Assembly: GCF_005885815.1 (NCBI RefSeq)
Contig: NZ_CP040602.1
Span: 2,061,630-2,125,629 of the forward strand
Source: Thiomicrorhabdus sediminis
Lineage (GTDB): Bacteria; Pseudomonadota; Gammaproteobacteria; Thiomicrospirales; Thiomicrospiraceae
DNA length: 64,000 nucleotides
Direction: 5' to 3'
Below, piece by piece: positions 9,120 to 18,018 of the stretch. A program made the translations under genes and the position numbers. Positions within the stretch are counted from its first letter, which is position 1, and the number at the start of each line of letters is the position of its first letter. The notes beneath the pieces were generated by a model. It saw only the letters and a program-made list of their open reading frames with translations, was not told the DNA's origin and ran no database searches.

Positions 9120-11534
9120 ATGAAACCCCGCAAATGGCATCATTCAATTAAATCACGGTTAATTCTCGCGGTTGCCCTATTGCATGCGATTTTGATGACG
9201 ATCTTTGTCACCGATCTGGTACATAGACAGCAAAGCTTTCTTGTCGAAGAGTCTACCCAGTCAACCATGGGGATTGCCAAAACACTTGCCACCAACAGCA
9301 TTCCCTGGGTGTTGTCGAGTGACTTAGCGGGTCTTGAAGAGATCATGCGCTCCCAAAGCCAACAACCGAATCTGGTTTTTGCGATGATCACCGATAAACA
9401 CGGCAAAATCATTGCCTATCACCACAAAGAAGTGGAAACCAGCCAGCACATCGGTAAATACATCAATAGCGACATACTTGATAAGGCCTCACAGAATCTC
9501 GAGTTGGCCATTTTTCAGGACTCTCCCAGAGAAATCGATATCGCCGCCCCCATTACCGTGAATAATGCATTGATCGGCTGGGCACGTATCCACATCAGCC
9601 GCAAACACATTTTCGATAGCATTCAATTTATCACCATTGAAGGGTTGCTCTATACACTGGCCGCTATTCTAATCGGAACCTTTTTTGCCTGGCGTCTCGG
9701 AAACGGCTTAACAAAAGGGATATACAGTTTAATCTCAACCACCCAGAAAGTGCGTGCCGGCGAACGCGACATCAAGGTATCAATGGACCGTAAAGACGAG
9801 CTGCAAACCTTGTCGAATAACTTTCAGGCCATGCTCAACAACCTAAACAACAAAGAAAAAGAGCTTTTTTCCGAGAAAGAACGTTTGGAGATCACCTTAA
9901 AATCCATTGGTGACGGTGTCATCACCACCAACAAAGATGGCTTGATCACCTATATGAACCCGGTCTCAGAAGTACTGACCGGCTGGAGCAATTTTGCCGC
10001 AGAAGGCATCCATATCGAAAAAGTCTTCAAAATCTACAACGAAACGACGATGGAACCGGCCTTCAATCCCGCGCTTCGCAGCATGCAACAGCAAAAGATT
10101 ATCAGCCTCACCAACCACACCGTATTGATTAATCATGCCGGAGAGAAAATCTCGATTGAAGATTCCGGCGCACCGATTGTCGATAATAAAGGCGAGATCG
10201 TCGGGGCCGTATTGGTATTCCATGATGCCACCGAAGCGCGTCAGCTTCGCAGCAAACTGACTTGGCAGGCGATGCATGACACCTTGACCGACCTCTATAA
10301 TCGTCAAGCGTTTGAAAACCGTTTGGAGCAATTGATTGAACGCAATCTTGAAGACGACACCTTACAGCATTGTTTGATCTATATCGATCTGGATCAGTTT
10401 AAGGTGGTAAATGATACGGTTGGCCATTCCGCCGGTGACGAACTGCTTAAGCAAATCGCCACCATCATGGAAAAACAAGTGCGCGAAAGTGACTTATTAG
10501 CGCGTATCGGTGGCGACGAGTTCGCCATTTTATTGGAAAATTGCAATGTCGAGCATGCTGAACGCATCGCTGAAAAAATCCGCGTTGCGGTATTCGCCCA
10601 CCGGTTTATCTGGGAAGATCGTGTTTTCGATATCGGCACCAGTATCGGAATCACCCTGTTCCAAGGCGCAATGAGCAAAGCCAATATTATGAGTCAGGCG
10701 GATGTCGCTTGTTATATCGCTAAGGAACAAGGTCGTAATCGAATCCATATCTTTAGAGAGGACGACCAGACGCTTAACCAAGAATTCTCCACTTTGGACT
10801 GGGTTAACCGCATTAAGCGCGCAATTGAAAACGAACACTTTATGCTGTTTGCCCAACAAGTCATTCCGTTACAGAAAGAATCCGACAAGAAGAGTCTGGA
10901 GATTTTGGTGCGTCTGGAAGACGAAGACGGTCAGATTATTACGCCAAACCAATTCCTGCCCGCCGCCGAACGGTTTAATCTGATGTGGCGTTTGGATATG
11001 TACATTGTCGAAAAATCCTTCCAATGGCTGAAAATCCATGCCGATAAGATCGAACGCCTAAATATCAATATATCGGGTCAGTCATTGAACAATGACGCCT
11101 TTATCGAAAGCTTATTGGAAATTCTCGCTAAGGACCCGAAAATCAACAGCAAGGTCTGTTTCGAAATTACCGAAACCATCGCCATCACCCATATGTCGGC
11201 CTGTATTTCGTTTTTGAACCGCATCAAACATCAAGGTTGTATGCTTGCATTGGATGACTTCGGTGCCGGCTTTTCATCGTTCAGCTGGCTGAAATCACTA
11301 CCGGTTGATTTCGTCAAAATCGATGGCAGCTTTATTCTCGATGTTATGCAGGATAAGGTGGATGCCGCGATGGTTCGTGCAATCCATCAAATCAGCGATG
11401 AAATGAACATTCAAACCGTGGCCGAATTTGTCGAGAACAAAGAGGTAAGCGACTGGCTTGCCGCAACCGGTATCGACTATGCCCAAGGCTATTACTATCA
11501 CAAGCCAAGCCCACTGGAAAACATTGACTTCTAA
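9120..11534 (+). CDS. Membrane sensor GGDEF-EAL protein (HAMP-PAS-GGDEF-EAL)
   Basis: This 804-residue inner-membrane protein is predicted to make or degrade c-di-GMP. Order: TM1 (about 12-32), a periplasmic sensor domain (about 33-170), TM2 (about 172-192), HAMP (about 192-245), PAS (about 255-375, with TNKDGLITYMNPVSEVLTGW), GGDEF (about 385-545) and EAL (about 560-800). The GGDEF site is intact (RIGGDEF) and preceded by an RESD I-site. The EAL motif reads EIL, but the ITE, DDFGAG, VKID and later Glu residues are present, so phosphodiesterase activity is plausible. It follows the PhnD-like lipoprotein and shares a 4-base stop overlap with the convergent EAL-CBS-GGDEF gene. Confidence 0.92.
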   Translation: MKPRKWHHSIKSRLILAVALLHAILMTIFVTDLVHRQQSFLVEESTQSTMGIAKTLATNSIPWVLSSDLAGLEEIMRSQSQQPNLVFAMITDKHGKIIAYHHKEVETSQHIGKYINSDILDKASQNLELAIFQDSPREIDIAAPITVNNALIGWARIHISRKHIFDSIQFITIEGLLYTLAAILIGTFFAWRLGNGLTKGIYSLISTTQKVRAGERDIKVSMDRKDELQTLSNNFQAMLNNLNNKEKELFSEKERLEITLKSIGDGVITTNKDGLITYMNPVSEVLTGWSNFAAEGIHIEKVFKIYNETTMEPAFNPALRSMQQQKIISLTNHTVLINHAGEKISIEDSGAPIVDNKGEIVGAVLVFHDATEARQLRSKLTWQAMHDTLTDLYNRQAFENRLEQLIERNLEDDTLQHCLIYIDLDQFKVVNDTVGHSAGDELLKQIATIMEKQVRESDLLARIGGDEFAILLENCNVEHAERIAEKIRVAVFAHRFIWEDRVFDIGTSIGITLFQGAMSKANIMSQADVACYIAKEQGRNRIHIFREDDQTLNQEFSTLDWVNRIKRAIENEHFMLFAQQVIPLQKESDKKSLEILVRLEDEDGQIITPNQFLPAAERFNLMWRLDMYIVEKSFQWLKIHADKIERLNINISGQSLNNDAFIESLLEILAKDPKINSKVCFEITETIAITHMSACISFLNRIKHQGCMLALDDFGAGFSSFSWLKSLPVDFVKIDGSFILDVMQDKVDAAMVRAIHQISDEMNIQTVAEFVENKEVSDWLAATGIDYAQGYYYHKPSPLENIDF

Positions 11535-13414
11535 GCCAGCTGCTCATCAATGTTCTCAGAGTTCGCCACACTCCCTTCCTCCTGAAACAGATAAACGCTG
11601 TTACCCTGCAGGCGCTTAGCGAATTTCTTCGCTTTGGTCGCCATAGAAGCGACTTGCTGAGCATGCTGCACCTGTCCGGCAGACAATTCGACAACGCCAA
11701 TAGATAAGGTCATCACCGGAAAAAATTGTGTCACACCATCACGGCCGCGACCTTCAATGCCGCCTCGCTGCTGATCTTGCAAGCGATAGAAATCCTTAAT
11801 TCGTTGCTCGAAACAGCGAAGAATCCTACTCGCCCAATGCTGATAATGCTCAATATCGAGCCCCATCACGACAAAATCGTCACCACCGATATGACCCACA
11901 AAACTCTGCGCGCTACTGATTTGATGCTGCGGCACGGTTTTATTGATGATATCGGCAATCAACGAAATGACGTTATCGCCCTCTTCAAAGCTGTAATAGT
12001 CATTAAAGGGCTTGAAATTATCCACATCGATATACATGACAAAGAATGCCTGCTGAAGCGCTATCCAACGCTTAAGCTGTTTTTGTATCGGCACATTGCC
12101 AGGCAGGCCGGATAAAGGGTTGGCATGCTGAGCACTTTGGACTTTTAAGTCGGTGATCTGTCTCAACAGGTCTCGAAAATTACCACAGCCGAGATATTGG
12201 CCGTTTTTTTCGATAATAAAAGCATCTTTAGTGAAATGATGTTGTCCGTCGGTGACCAAACGGCTCAATTCCACCAGGGATGAACCGGCATCAACAACTA
12301 TCGGTTTTTTATCCATAATCTTGGCAACAGTCTTTCGTCCATGCAACTCCTGACCAAATTTCCTTGCCAGTAAATCCATTAAATCGCGACGCCAAATCAT
12401 GCCCTGCACAATCCCTTTATCAACCACCGGGAAACAGTCGGTATCAGGACGCTGCAAAAATTGCTCGGAAACACTATGCAACAATTGCTCACTGCTGACG
12501 GAAGGATACTCGATCGCCAATCCCTCCACCGTCTCATTCTGCTGCAAGACCACTTTGTTGAGCGGTGTTTGCGGCCACTGGTAAAGCAATTGATGATTGA
12601 TTTCCATTTCCGGCTTTTTAAACAGATAACCTTGCACCAAATCGACACCGAGTTCGGTTAATACTTCCAATTCGGATTCCGACTCGACCCCTTCGGCAAC
12701 CACGCGGGTACCCATGCTTTTAGCCAGTGTCAGAAGCGTTTGCATAAAAATGCGCTTATCATTATCGAGATGAATATCATTGACAAAATGGCGGTCAATT
12801 TTGACAAAATCAGGACGCACTTCCGACCAAACCCGCAAGCCGTTATAACCGCTGCCCAAATCATCAATCGCCACTTTAAAACCGATCGAGCGATAATAAT
12901 TAATCGCTTCAATGAACAGTTCAAAATCCTCTATCGGCTGCAACTCGGTAATTTCAATGACCACGCGCTCCGGCGACAAGCCGAAATACTTCAAGGCCTC
13001 CAATGTCACTCCCTTTTGGTGAGCGGAGTTCAATACGGCATTTACCGAAATATTTAAAAACAGATGCAATGGTTCATCTTCCAGCGCCTGTCTGGCAAAT
13101 TCGGCAATGGTTGAAACCCGGGCAAAGTTGTCCAGCTCATAAAGCACATTATGCTCTTCGGCAACGCCAAAAAGGTTTAGCGGATGATACAAAGGTGAAG
13201 CCAAAGGCCCTCTCACCAACCCCTCAAAGGCACAGATTTTTTTACGCTGTAAATCAATAATCGGCTGAAAAACACACTGCAACTTCTGCTGGGAGAATAT
13301 CTCCAATAACTCACGCCCCAATTGGCTCTGCTGCAACAACAAGTTCTGCGAGGCATTGAGATTGATGGTTTGTTCAATTAAAACCGATAAATTAGGCATT
13401 GATCTGAGATCCAT
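11531..13414 (-). CDS. EAL-CBS-GGDEF cyclic-di-GMP protein
   Basis: This 627-residue soluble protein has three parts: an EAL domain (about 30-270), a CBS-domain pair (about 290-415) and a GGDEF domain (about 430-605). The EAL motif is EGL with NIS, EITE, DDLGSGY, VKID and AEGVES present, so it may be an active phosphodiesterase. The cyclase motif reads GGDDF. CBS pairs usually bind adenine nucleotides, so energy sensing is possible. GTG at 13417 and ATG at 13414 are alternative starts; no strong ribosome binding site is seen. Upstream lie four TGTCA half-sites spaced 11 bp and a TATCAT -10, which suggests control by PhoB. Confidence 0.92.
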   Translation of the reverse strand: MDLRSMPNLSVLIEQTINLNASQNLLLQQSQLGRELLEIFSQQKLQCVFQPIIDLQRKKICAFEGLVRGPLASPLYHPLNLFGVAEEHNVLYELDNFARVSTIAEFARQALEDEPLHLFLNISVNAVLNSAHQKGVTLEALKYFGLSPERVVIEITELQPIEDFELFIEAINYYRSIGFKVAIDDLGSGYNGLRVWSEVRPDFVKIDRHFVNDIHLDNDKRIFMQTLLTLAKSMGTRVVAEGVESESELEVLTELGVDLVQGYLFKKPEMEINHQLLYQWPQTPLNKVVLQQNETVEGLAIEYPSVSSEQLLHSVSEQFLQRPDTDCFPVVDKGIVQGMIWRRDLMDLLARKFGQELHGRKTVAKIMDKKPIVVDAGSSLVELSRLVTDGQHHFTKDAFIIEKNGQYLGCGNFRDLLRQITDLKVQSAQHANPLSGLPGNVPIQKQLKRWIALQQAFFVMYIDVDNFKPFNDYYSFEEGDNVISLIADIINKTVPQHQISSAQSFVGHIGGDDFVVMGLDIEHYQHWASRILRCFEQRIKDFYRLQDQQRGGIEGRGRDGVTQFFPVMTLSIGVVELSAGQVQHAQQVASMATKAKKFAKRLQGNSVYLFQEEGSVANSENIDEQLA

Positions 13415-13448
13415 CACTTATTCCAAATCCAGTGAAAATATTGCCGCC

Positions 13449-13503
13449 ATGATAAAAAACCGCGATGACAAGCAGATGACACTGAATTGACAGTGTCGTG
13501 ACA
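13449..13503 (-). promoter_or_regulatory. Pho-box-like promoter: four TGTCA half-sites at 11-bp spacing plus -10
   Basis: On the minus strand TGTCA occurs at 13503-13499, 13492-13488, 13481-13477 and 13470-13466, exactly 11 bases apart. Counting from the heptamer TTGTCAT that ends at 13465, TATCAT (13454-13449) follows after 10 bases. This is the layout of PhoB-activated promoters, where tandem CTGTCAT-type 11-bp repeats replace the -35. The predicted start of transcription is near 13442, leaving about 28 bases to the EAL-CBS-GGDEF start. The same DNA is also an inverted repeat (13478-13497). Confidence 0.65.
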
Positions 13504-13535
13504 AGAACCAGCAAAAAGCTATTTTCAGCCTCGGC

Positions 13536-13564
13536 TTGAACCCCATAAGCAAATATTGGATAAT
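13536..13564 (+). promoter_or_regulatory. Sigma-70 promoter of metK
   Basis: TTGAAC (13536-13541) and GATAAT (13559-13564) are separated by exactly 17 bases. Transcription would start near 13571, giving a leader of about 129 bases before metK. Confidence 0.65.
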
Positions 13565-13570
13565 AGCGCC

Positions 13571-13699
13571 ATGCGCCGATTTGATATCAGCTTGCGGGCG
13601 CTATATAAAAGTACGGCTAAAGCGAGGAACCCTCCTTTATTATTTGTTCCCAGCAGCATTCCGTACCTCGTTTTTTATTTCCATTTCGAGGAATCCGTT
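13571..13699 (+). promoter_or_regulatory. Structured metK leader with competing pairings (candidate riboswitch or attenuator)
   Basis: Several complementary segments are visible. GCGCC (13573-13577) can pair with GGCGC (13597-13601). GTACGG (13611-13616) pairs with CCGTAC (13661-13666), enclosing GGAAC (13626-13630) paired with GTTCC (13646-13650). CGAGG (13623-13627) can instead pair with CCTCG (13666-13670), which is followed by six T residues, making a terminator-like element. The same CCTCG is also complementary to CGAGG at 13687-13691, which contains the metK ribosome binding site. These alternatives suggest regulation at termination or translation. It does not look like the SAM-I consensus. 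No ligand can be assigned from sequence alone. Confidence 0.45.
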
Positions 13700-14860
13700 A
13701 TGACAAAAACTACAGTATTTACTTCTGAATCGGTTTCAGAAGGCCACCCAGATAAAATCGCCGACCAAATTTCCGATGCGATGCTTGACGCCATCCTGAA
13801 ACAGGACCCTAAGGCTCGTGTTGCCTGTGAGACCTTTGTCAAAACCGGCATGGTTATTCTAGGTGGAGAGATCACTACCGATGCATGGGTTGACCAGGAG
13901 GAATTGGTCCGTAAAGTGGTGACCGATATCGGTTATAACCATGGTGATCTCGGCTTTGACGGTGCGACCTGTGCGGTATTGTCCTCCATCGGTAAACAGT
14001 CGCCTGAGATCGCCATGGGGGTTGATGACACCGAAGACCATGAACAAGGCGCCGGTGACCAAGGCTTGATGTTCGGTTATGCCACCAATGAAACCGAAGT
14101 ACTGATGCCGGCACCGATTTATTATTCGCATCGTTTGATGGAACGTCAGGCGTTTGTGCGTAAATCCGGTCGTCTCGACTGGTTGCGCCCGGATGCGAAA
14201 AGCCAGATCAGTTTACGTTATGAAAACGGCCAGCCGGTCGGTATCGATGCTGTGGTATTATCAACCCAGCACGGCCCGGAAGTTGACAATAAAACACTGC
14301 GTGAAGCGGTGATGGAAGAGATCATCAAACCGGTATTACCGGCAGAATGGTTACATAAAGAAACCCAATTCCATATCAACCCTACCGGCCGTTTCGTTAT
14401 CGGCGGCCCTGTCGGTGACGCCGGTTTGACAGGACGTAAAATCATTGTTGATACCTACGGTGGTATGGCTCGTCACGGTGGTGGCGCTTTCTCCGGCAAG
14501 GATCCGTCAAAAGTGGATCGTTCAGCCGCTTATGCGGGACGTTATGTCGCGAAAAACATCGTTGCCGCCGGTTTGGCGGATAAATGTGAAATCCAGGTAT
14601 CTTATGCCATCGGTGTTGCCGAGCCGACTTCGATCAGCATCGATACTTTCGGCACTGAGAAAGTCGATATCACACTCATCGAGCAACTGGTTCGCGAGCA
14701 CTTCGACTTACGTCCAAAAGGTTTGATCGCGATGTTGGACCTTTACCGTCCGATTTACCAGCAAACCGCTTCTTACGGTCACTTCGGTCGTGAGCTGGAT
14801 GATTTCACCTGGGAAAAAACAGACAAGGCCGACGCTTTACGCCGAGATGCCGGGCTGTAA
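13700..14860 (+). CDS. metK: S-adenosylmethionine synthetase MetK
   Basis: MetK makes S-adenosylmethionine from methionine and ATP. The 386-residue protein from the ATG at 13700 has the family length. It starts [19 protein letters not shown], contains [12 protein letters not shown] near residue 117, [21 protein letters not shown] near residue 235, and [19 protein letters not shown] near residue 258, all canonical. The open frame extends upstream to 13556, but CGAGGA before 13700 and the conserved N-terminus fix the start. A strong promoter and a structured leader precede it. metF lies 68 bases downstream with hairpins between, so the two form a methionine-cycle pair. Confidence 0.98.
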   Translation: MTKTTVFTSESVSEGHPDKIADQISDAMLDAILKQDPKARVACETFVKTGMVILGGEITTDAWVDQEELVRKVVTDIGYNHGDLGFDGATCAVLSSIGKQSPEIAMGVDDTEDHEQGAGDQGLMFGYATNETEVLMPAPIYYSHRLMERQAFVRKSGRLDWLRPDAKSQISLRYENGQPVGIDAVVLSTQHGPEVDNKTLREAVMEEIIKPVLPAEWLHKETQFHINPTGRFVIGGPVGDAGLTGRKIIVDTYGGMARHGGGAFSGKDPSKVDRSAAYAGRYVAKNIVAAGLADKCEIQVSYAIGVAEPTSISIDTFGTEKVDITLIEQLVREHFDLRPKGLIAMLDLYRPIYQQTASYGHFGRELDDFTWEKTDKADALRRDAGL

Positions 14861-14910
14861 TACAGCCAAACAATCAAGCCGCCTGAAGGTCTTACCGCTA
14901 GCGGCTTGAT
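14853..14910 (+). promoter_or_regulatory. Two hairpins between metK and metF
   Basis: The first hairpin (GGCTGT and ACAGCC, 14854-14867) spans the metK stop codon. The second has a perfect 10-bp stem (ATCAAGCCGC at 14873-14882, GCGGCTTGAT at 14901-14910, 18-base loop) and ends 18 bases before metF. No T-tract follows. They could tune metF expression or RNA stability. Confidence 0.4.
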
Positions 14911-14928
14911 CCAAACAAGAGAGAGTTT

Positions 14929-15780
14929 ATGAAATCTCAACAAAAATACGAACAGAAATTTAGTTTAGAATTTTTTCCGCCGCGTACCGAAAAAGGCAGT
15001 GAAAAACTCAAAACCGTTGTTGAAGAACTGGGCACACTAAACCCGGAATATATGTCGGTGACATACGGTGCTGGTGGAACCACTCAGGAACGTACCCTGG
15101 AAACCGTGCGTTATATTCAGCAAAACACCAACTTTGATGCAGCGCCGCACTTAACCTGTATTGGGGCCAGCGAAGAAAGCGTGACCGAATTGCTTGATAC
15201 CTATGAAGCCATGGGCATCAAACGTATTGTTGCTTTGCGTGGTGATTTGCCGTCGGGAATGATGGACCCGGGTGAATTCAAATACGCCAGCGATCTGATC
15301 AGATTTATCAAAGATACCCGTGGTGACACCTTCAAACTGGAAGTCGCCGCCTATCCGGAAACCCATCCACAGGCGCGTAACTGCGAAGTCGGAATCAAAT
15401 GGTTCAAGCATAAGGTTGATCAAGGTGCGGATTCGGCGATTACCCAGTACTTCTTTAATGTCGACAGCTATCTGTACTTTATCGACAACTGTGAACGCCA
15501 TAATATCGATATCCCGATTGTGCCGGGTATTATGCCGATTACCAACTATGAAAACCTGATCCGTTTCTCGGAAGGCTGCGGTGCTGAAGTGCCTCGCTGG
15601 TTAAAATGCCGTCTGGAAAGCTTTGAAGACGATCTGGCCAGTCTGCAAGACTTCGGTAAGGAAGTGGTGATGGACTTGTCGCAACGTTTACTTGACGCGG
15701 GAGCGCCGGGGGTTCATTTTTACAGTATGAACAGCACTGAGCCGACTTTGGAAATCGTCAAATCCTTAAGCTTTAAATAA
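14929..15780 (+). CDS. metF: 5,10-methylenetetrahydrofolate reductase MetF
   Basis: MetF is a flavoenzyme that reduces methylene-THF to methyl-THF, the methyl donor for methionine synthesis. The 283-residue protein opens with FSLEFFPPRTEKG, contains MSVTYGAGGTTQERT near residue 42, the RGDLP block (ALRGDLPSGM) near residue 103, and ITQYFFN near residue 169. The end of the protein includes PGVHFYSMN. Its length matches the short bacterial form without a regulatory domain. GAGAGAG lies just before the ATG. It follows metK, and together they supply SAM-cycle methyl groups. Confidence 0.97.
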   Translation: MKSQQKYEQKFSLEFFPPRTEKGSEKLKTVVEELGTLNPEYMSVTYGAGGTTQERTLETVRYIQQNTNFDAAPHLTCIGASEESVTELLDTYEAMGIKRIVALRGDLPSGMMDPGEFKYASDLIRFIKDTRGDTFKLEVAAYPETHPQARNCEVGIKWFKHKVDQGADSAITQYFFNVDSYLYFIDNCERHNIDIPIVPGIMPITNYENLIRFSEGCGAEVPRWLKCRLESFEDDLASLQDFGKEVVMDLSQRLLDAGAPGVHFYSMNSTEPTLEIVKSLSFK

Positions 15781-15809
15781 GTCGAACACATTTCAGGTGC
15801 CGCCGTTTC

Positions 15810-16553
15810 ATGCGTATCTCCAGACTTTATATTCCCGCTGACTACCAGGCTCGGCAGTTATTGTCATTAACTGCCGAGCAAATCCACTATGTGCTCACCG
15901 TACTTCGCCTCAAAAACGATTTCAAGGTCGAGCTGTTTAATGGTTACGGACAAGTCGCACAAGGTCGTTTACAGGTTCAGGGCCGCCGCCAGGCCGAGGT
16001 CTTTATTGATGAAGTCGCCGAGGTAGACAACAACTCACCGCTCAACACTTTGCTGGTGCAATGTATCTCCCGTGGTGACCGCATGGATTACAGCATTCAA
16101 AAAGCGGTTGAACTCGGGGTTCATCATATCCAACCGCTTTTCAGCGAACGTTGCGAGGTAAAACTTAGCGGCGATAAGCTGGAAAAACGACGCCAGCAAT
16201 GGCAAACCATCGCCATCAACGCCTGTGAACAAAGTGGCCGCACCCACGTACCGGAAATCTTGCCGATTATCGACTTTAGTGACTGGCTGGAACAGCTCAA
16301 TGGTGCGGATAAAGTCCAAGGCTTTGTTCTCGACCCTTATGCCGAGTCACAATTAAAGCAGCTCAGCCCGCCCGATTTTGAGCAAAATATCCAAATTTTG
16401 GTGGGGCCTGAAGGCGGCCTCAGTGAAAGTGAAGTCGAACAAGCCCGTGCCCACGGATTGACAGCAATCCAATTGGGCCCTCGAATCTTGAGGACAGAAA
16501 CCGCAGGCCCGGCCTTACTGGCGATTATGCAAGCCCTTTGGGGAGATTTTTAA
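15810..16553 (+). CDS. rsmE: 16S rRNA m3U1498 methyltransferase RsmE
   Basis: RsmE methylates N3 of U1498 in 16S rRNA, acting on the assembled 30S subunit. The 247-residue protein has the N-terminal RNA-binding PUA-like domain (MRISRLYIP through the QIHYVLTVLRLK block) and a C-terminal SPOUT methyltransferase domain with the knot motifs GPEGGLSESEVEQA near residue 197 and LGPRILRTETAGPAL near residue 220. AVELGVHHIQPLFSERC near residues 99-115 is also typical. It is placed 29 bases after metF and may be co-transcribed. In many Gammaproteobacteria rsmE is next to gshB; here gshA and gshB follow. Confidence 0.95.
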   Translation: MRISRLYIPADYQARQLLSLTAEQIHYVLTVLRLKNDFKVELFNGYGQVAQGRLQVQGRRQAEVFIDEVAEVDNNSPLNTLLVQCISRGDRMDYSIQKAVELGVHHIQPLFSERCEVKLSGDKLEKRRQQWQTIAINACEQSGRTHVPEILPIIDFSDWLEQLNGADKVQGFVLDPYAESQLKQLSPPDFEQNIQILVGPEGGLSESEVEQARAHGLTAIQLGPRILRTETAGPALLAIMQALWGDF

Positions 16554-16593
16554 GCCGCTCTGCCTCAAAATCCAGCTAATTGAAAATAGGCTT

Positions 16594-16622
16594 TTCAAAG
16601 CAAGGCCTATCTCACGTATAAT
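16594..16622 (+). promoter_or_regulatory. Sigma-70 promoter of gshA
   Basis: TTCAAA (16594-16599) and a perfect TATAAT (16617-16622) are 17 bases apart, with a predicted start near 16629, about 36 bases before gshA. An ATAGGC/GCCTAT inverted repeat lies around the -35 and spacer. Confidence 0.65.
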
Positions 16623-16664
16623 AAAAAACACTAACCATAAACCGAAGATTCGAAGAGATTATCT

Positions 16665-17975
16665 ATGTCGTTAACTACGCAAGTACCGCATCTAAAAACC
16701 GCCCTTAAAGGTCCGCTTCTGGAACTGGAGAAACACTTTTTAGATAACCGTGCACAAATCGAATCTTGGTTTCGTAAACAGTTTAAAAACACCCCTGCAC
16801 CGTTTTACGCTTCGGTCGATTTACGTAATGCCGGCTATAAACTGGCACCGGTGGATACCAATCTGTTTCCAGCAGGTTTCAACAACCTCCATCCGGATCT
16901 ACGCTCTTTAGCGGTTCATGCCGCACAAACGGCAGTCACTCAAGCCTGCCCGATTGCCGATGGCGTATTGATTATTCCCGAGAACCATACTCGTAATACC
17001 TACTATCTGGAAAACCTTTACTCATTAAAGGAAATCATCGAAGCGGCCGGTTATGAAGTGCATATAGGTTCTTTAATGGCCGATTTAACCGAGCCGATGC
17101 AAATCGATTTGCCTTCCGGCAACCAACTACTGTTAAAACCGATTGAACGCAAAGATGATCGCGTTGGTGTCGAAGGTTTCTTTCCTTGTGCGGTATTACT
17201 GAATAATGACTTATCCGGCGGCCGTCCAGAAATTCTGGAAAACATTGAACAGACGCTATTGCCGCCTTTGGAACTGGGTTGGGCCGATCGCTACAAAACC
17301 GAACACTTTGCCCATTACTCGGTGGTGACTAAAGCCTTTGCCGAAATGCTCGGGCTTGATCCGTGGCTGATCAACCCGACTTCGATCTCTTGTGGTCCGA
17401 TCAACTTTAAGGAGCGTACCGGTCTGGAAGAGCTGGCAGGCACGGTAAACAAGGTACTGGAACAGACACAAAAAGATTACGATGCCCACAATATCGCTTG
17501 TAAGCCGTTTGTTATTGTGAAGTCCGACAGCGGTACCTATGGTATGGCGATCATGTCGGTCAACAGCGCCGATGACGTCTTGAACCTCAACCGCAAACAG
17601 CGCAATAAAATGGCCTCAGTCAAAGAAGGTCTACAGGTTGAGCAGATGCTGGTGCAAGAAGGGGTTTATACCTATGAGAAAATGGATGATGCGGTTGCCG
17701 AACCGGTTGTCTATATGATCGGCAGTCAGGTCATCGGTAGCTTCTATCGTGTCCATACAGGTAAAACCGCGACAGACAACCTGAATTCGCCGGGAATGCA
17801 CTTTGAACCTTTGTCATTTGCCGAATCTGGGGTTGTACCGGATGAAACCCAAAACCCGGATGCGTCACCTAACCGCTTCTATGCTTATGGGGTAATTGCT
17901 CGTCTGGCACTGTTGGCGGCAGCAAGAGAAATCGCCGAAGCGAAAGGCTCACTTACCCAAATTGATGCGATATAA
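16665..17975 (+). CDS. gshA: Glutamate-cysteine ligase, Acidithiobacillus-type
   Basis: This enzyme makes gamma-glutamylcysteine, the first step of glutathione synthesis. The 436-residue protein resembles the GshA subfamily known from Acidithiobacillus ferrooxidans and relatives (TIGR02049 as I recall it), not the E. coli GshA family. Characteristic stretches are FYASVDLRNAGYKLAPVDTN, FPAGFNNL, IIPENHTRNTYYLENLY and VKSDSGTYGMAIMSV. gshB starts 43 bases downstream, supporting the assignment. A good promoter precedes it. The odd point is only the subfamily, which is distributed among sulfur and iron oxidisers and other proteobacteria. Confidence 0.9.
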   Translation: MSLTTQVPHLKTALKGPLLELEKHFLDNRAQIESWFRKQFKNTPAPFYASVDLRNAGYKLAPVDTNLFPAGFNNLHPDLRSLAVHAAQTAVTQACPIADGVLIIPENHTRNTYYLENLYSLKEIIEAAGYEVHIGSLMADLTEPMQIDLPSGNQLLLKPIERKDDRVGVEGFFPCAVLLNNDLSGGRPEILENIEQTLLPPLELGWADRYKTEHFAHYSVVTKAFAEMLGLDPWLINPTSISCGPINFKERTGLEELAGTVNKVLEQTQKDYDAHNIACKPFVIVKSDSGTYGMAIMSVNSADDVLNLNRKQRNKMASVKEGLQVEQMLVQEGVYTYEKMDDAVAEPVVYMIGSQVIGSFYRVHTGKTATDNLNSPGMHFEPLSFAESGVVPDETQNPDASPNRFYAYGVIARLALLAAAREIAEAKGSLTQIDAI

Positions 17976-18018
17976 GCGCATCCACTTGCACACCAACCAA
18001 TTAAAAAAAGGAAAAGCG

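Noticed and set aside
13418..13699. SAM-I riboswitch or MetJ boxes ahead of metK
   Set aside because: Neither the SAM-I core nor AGACGTCT-type tandem boxes could be seen in this region, so the leader is reported only as an unclassified structured element.
13556..13699. 48-residue extension of MetK
   Set aside because: The extension is not MetK-like and covers the structured leader; a good ribosome binding site precedes 13700.
17896..18018. Longer N-terminus for gshB inside gshA
   Set aside because: The extension overlaps gshA heavily and the conserved GshB N-terminus and ribosome binding site fix the start at 18019.
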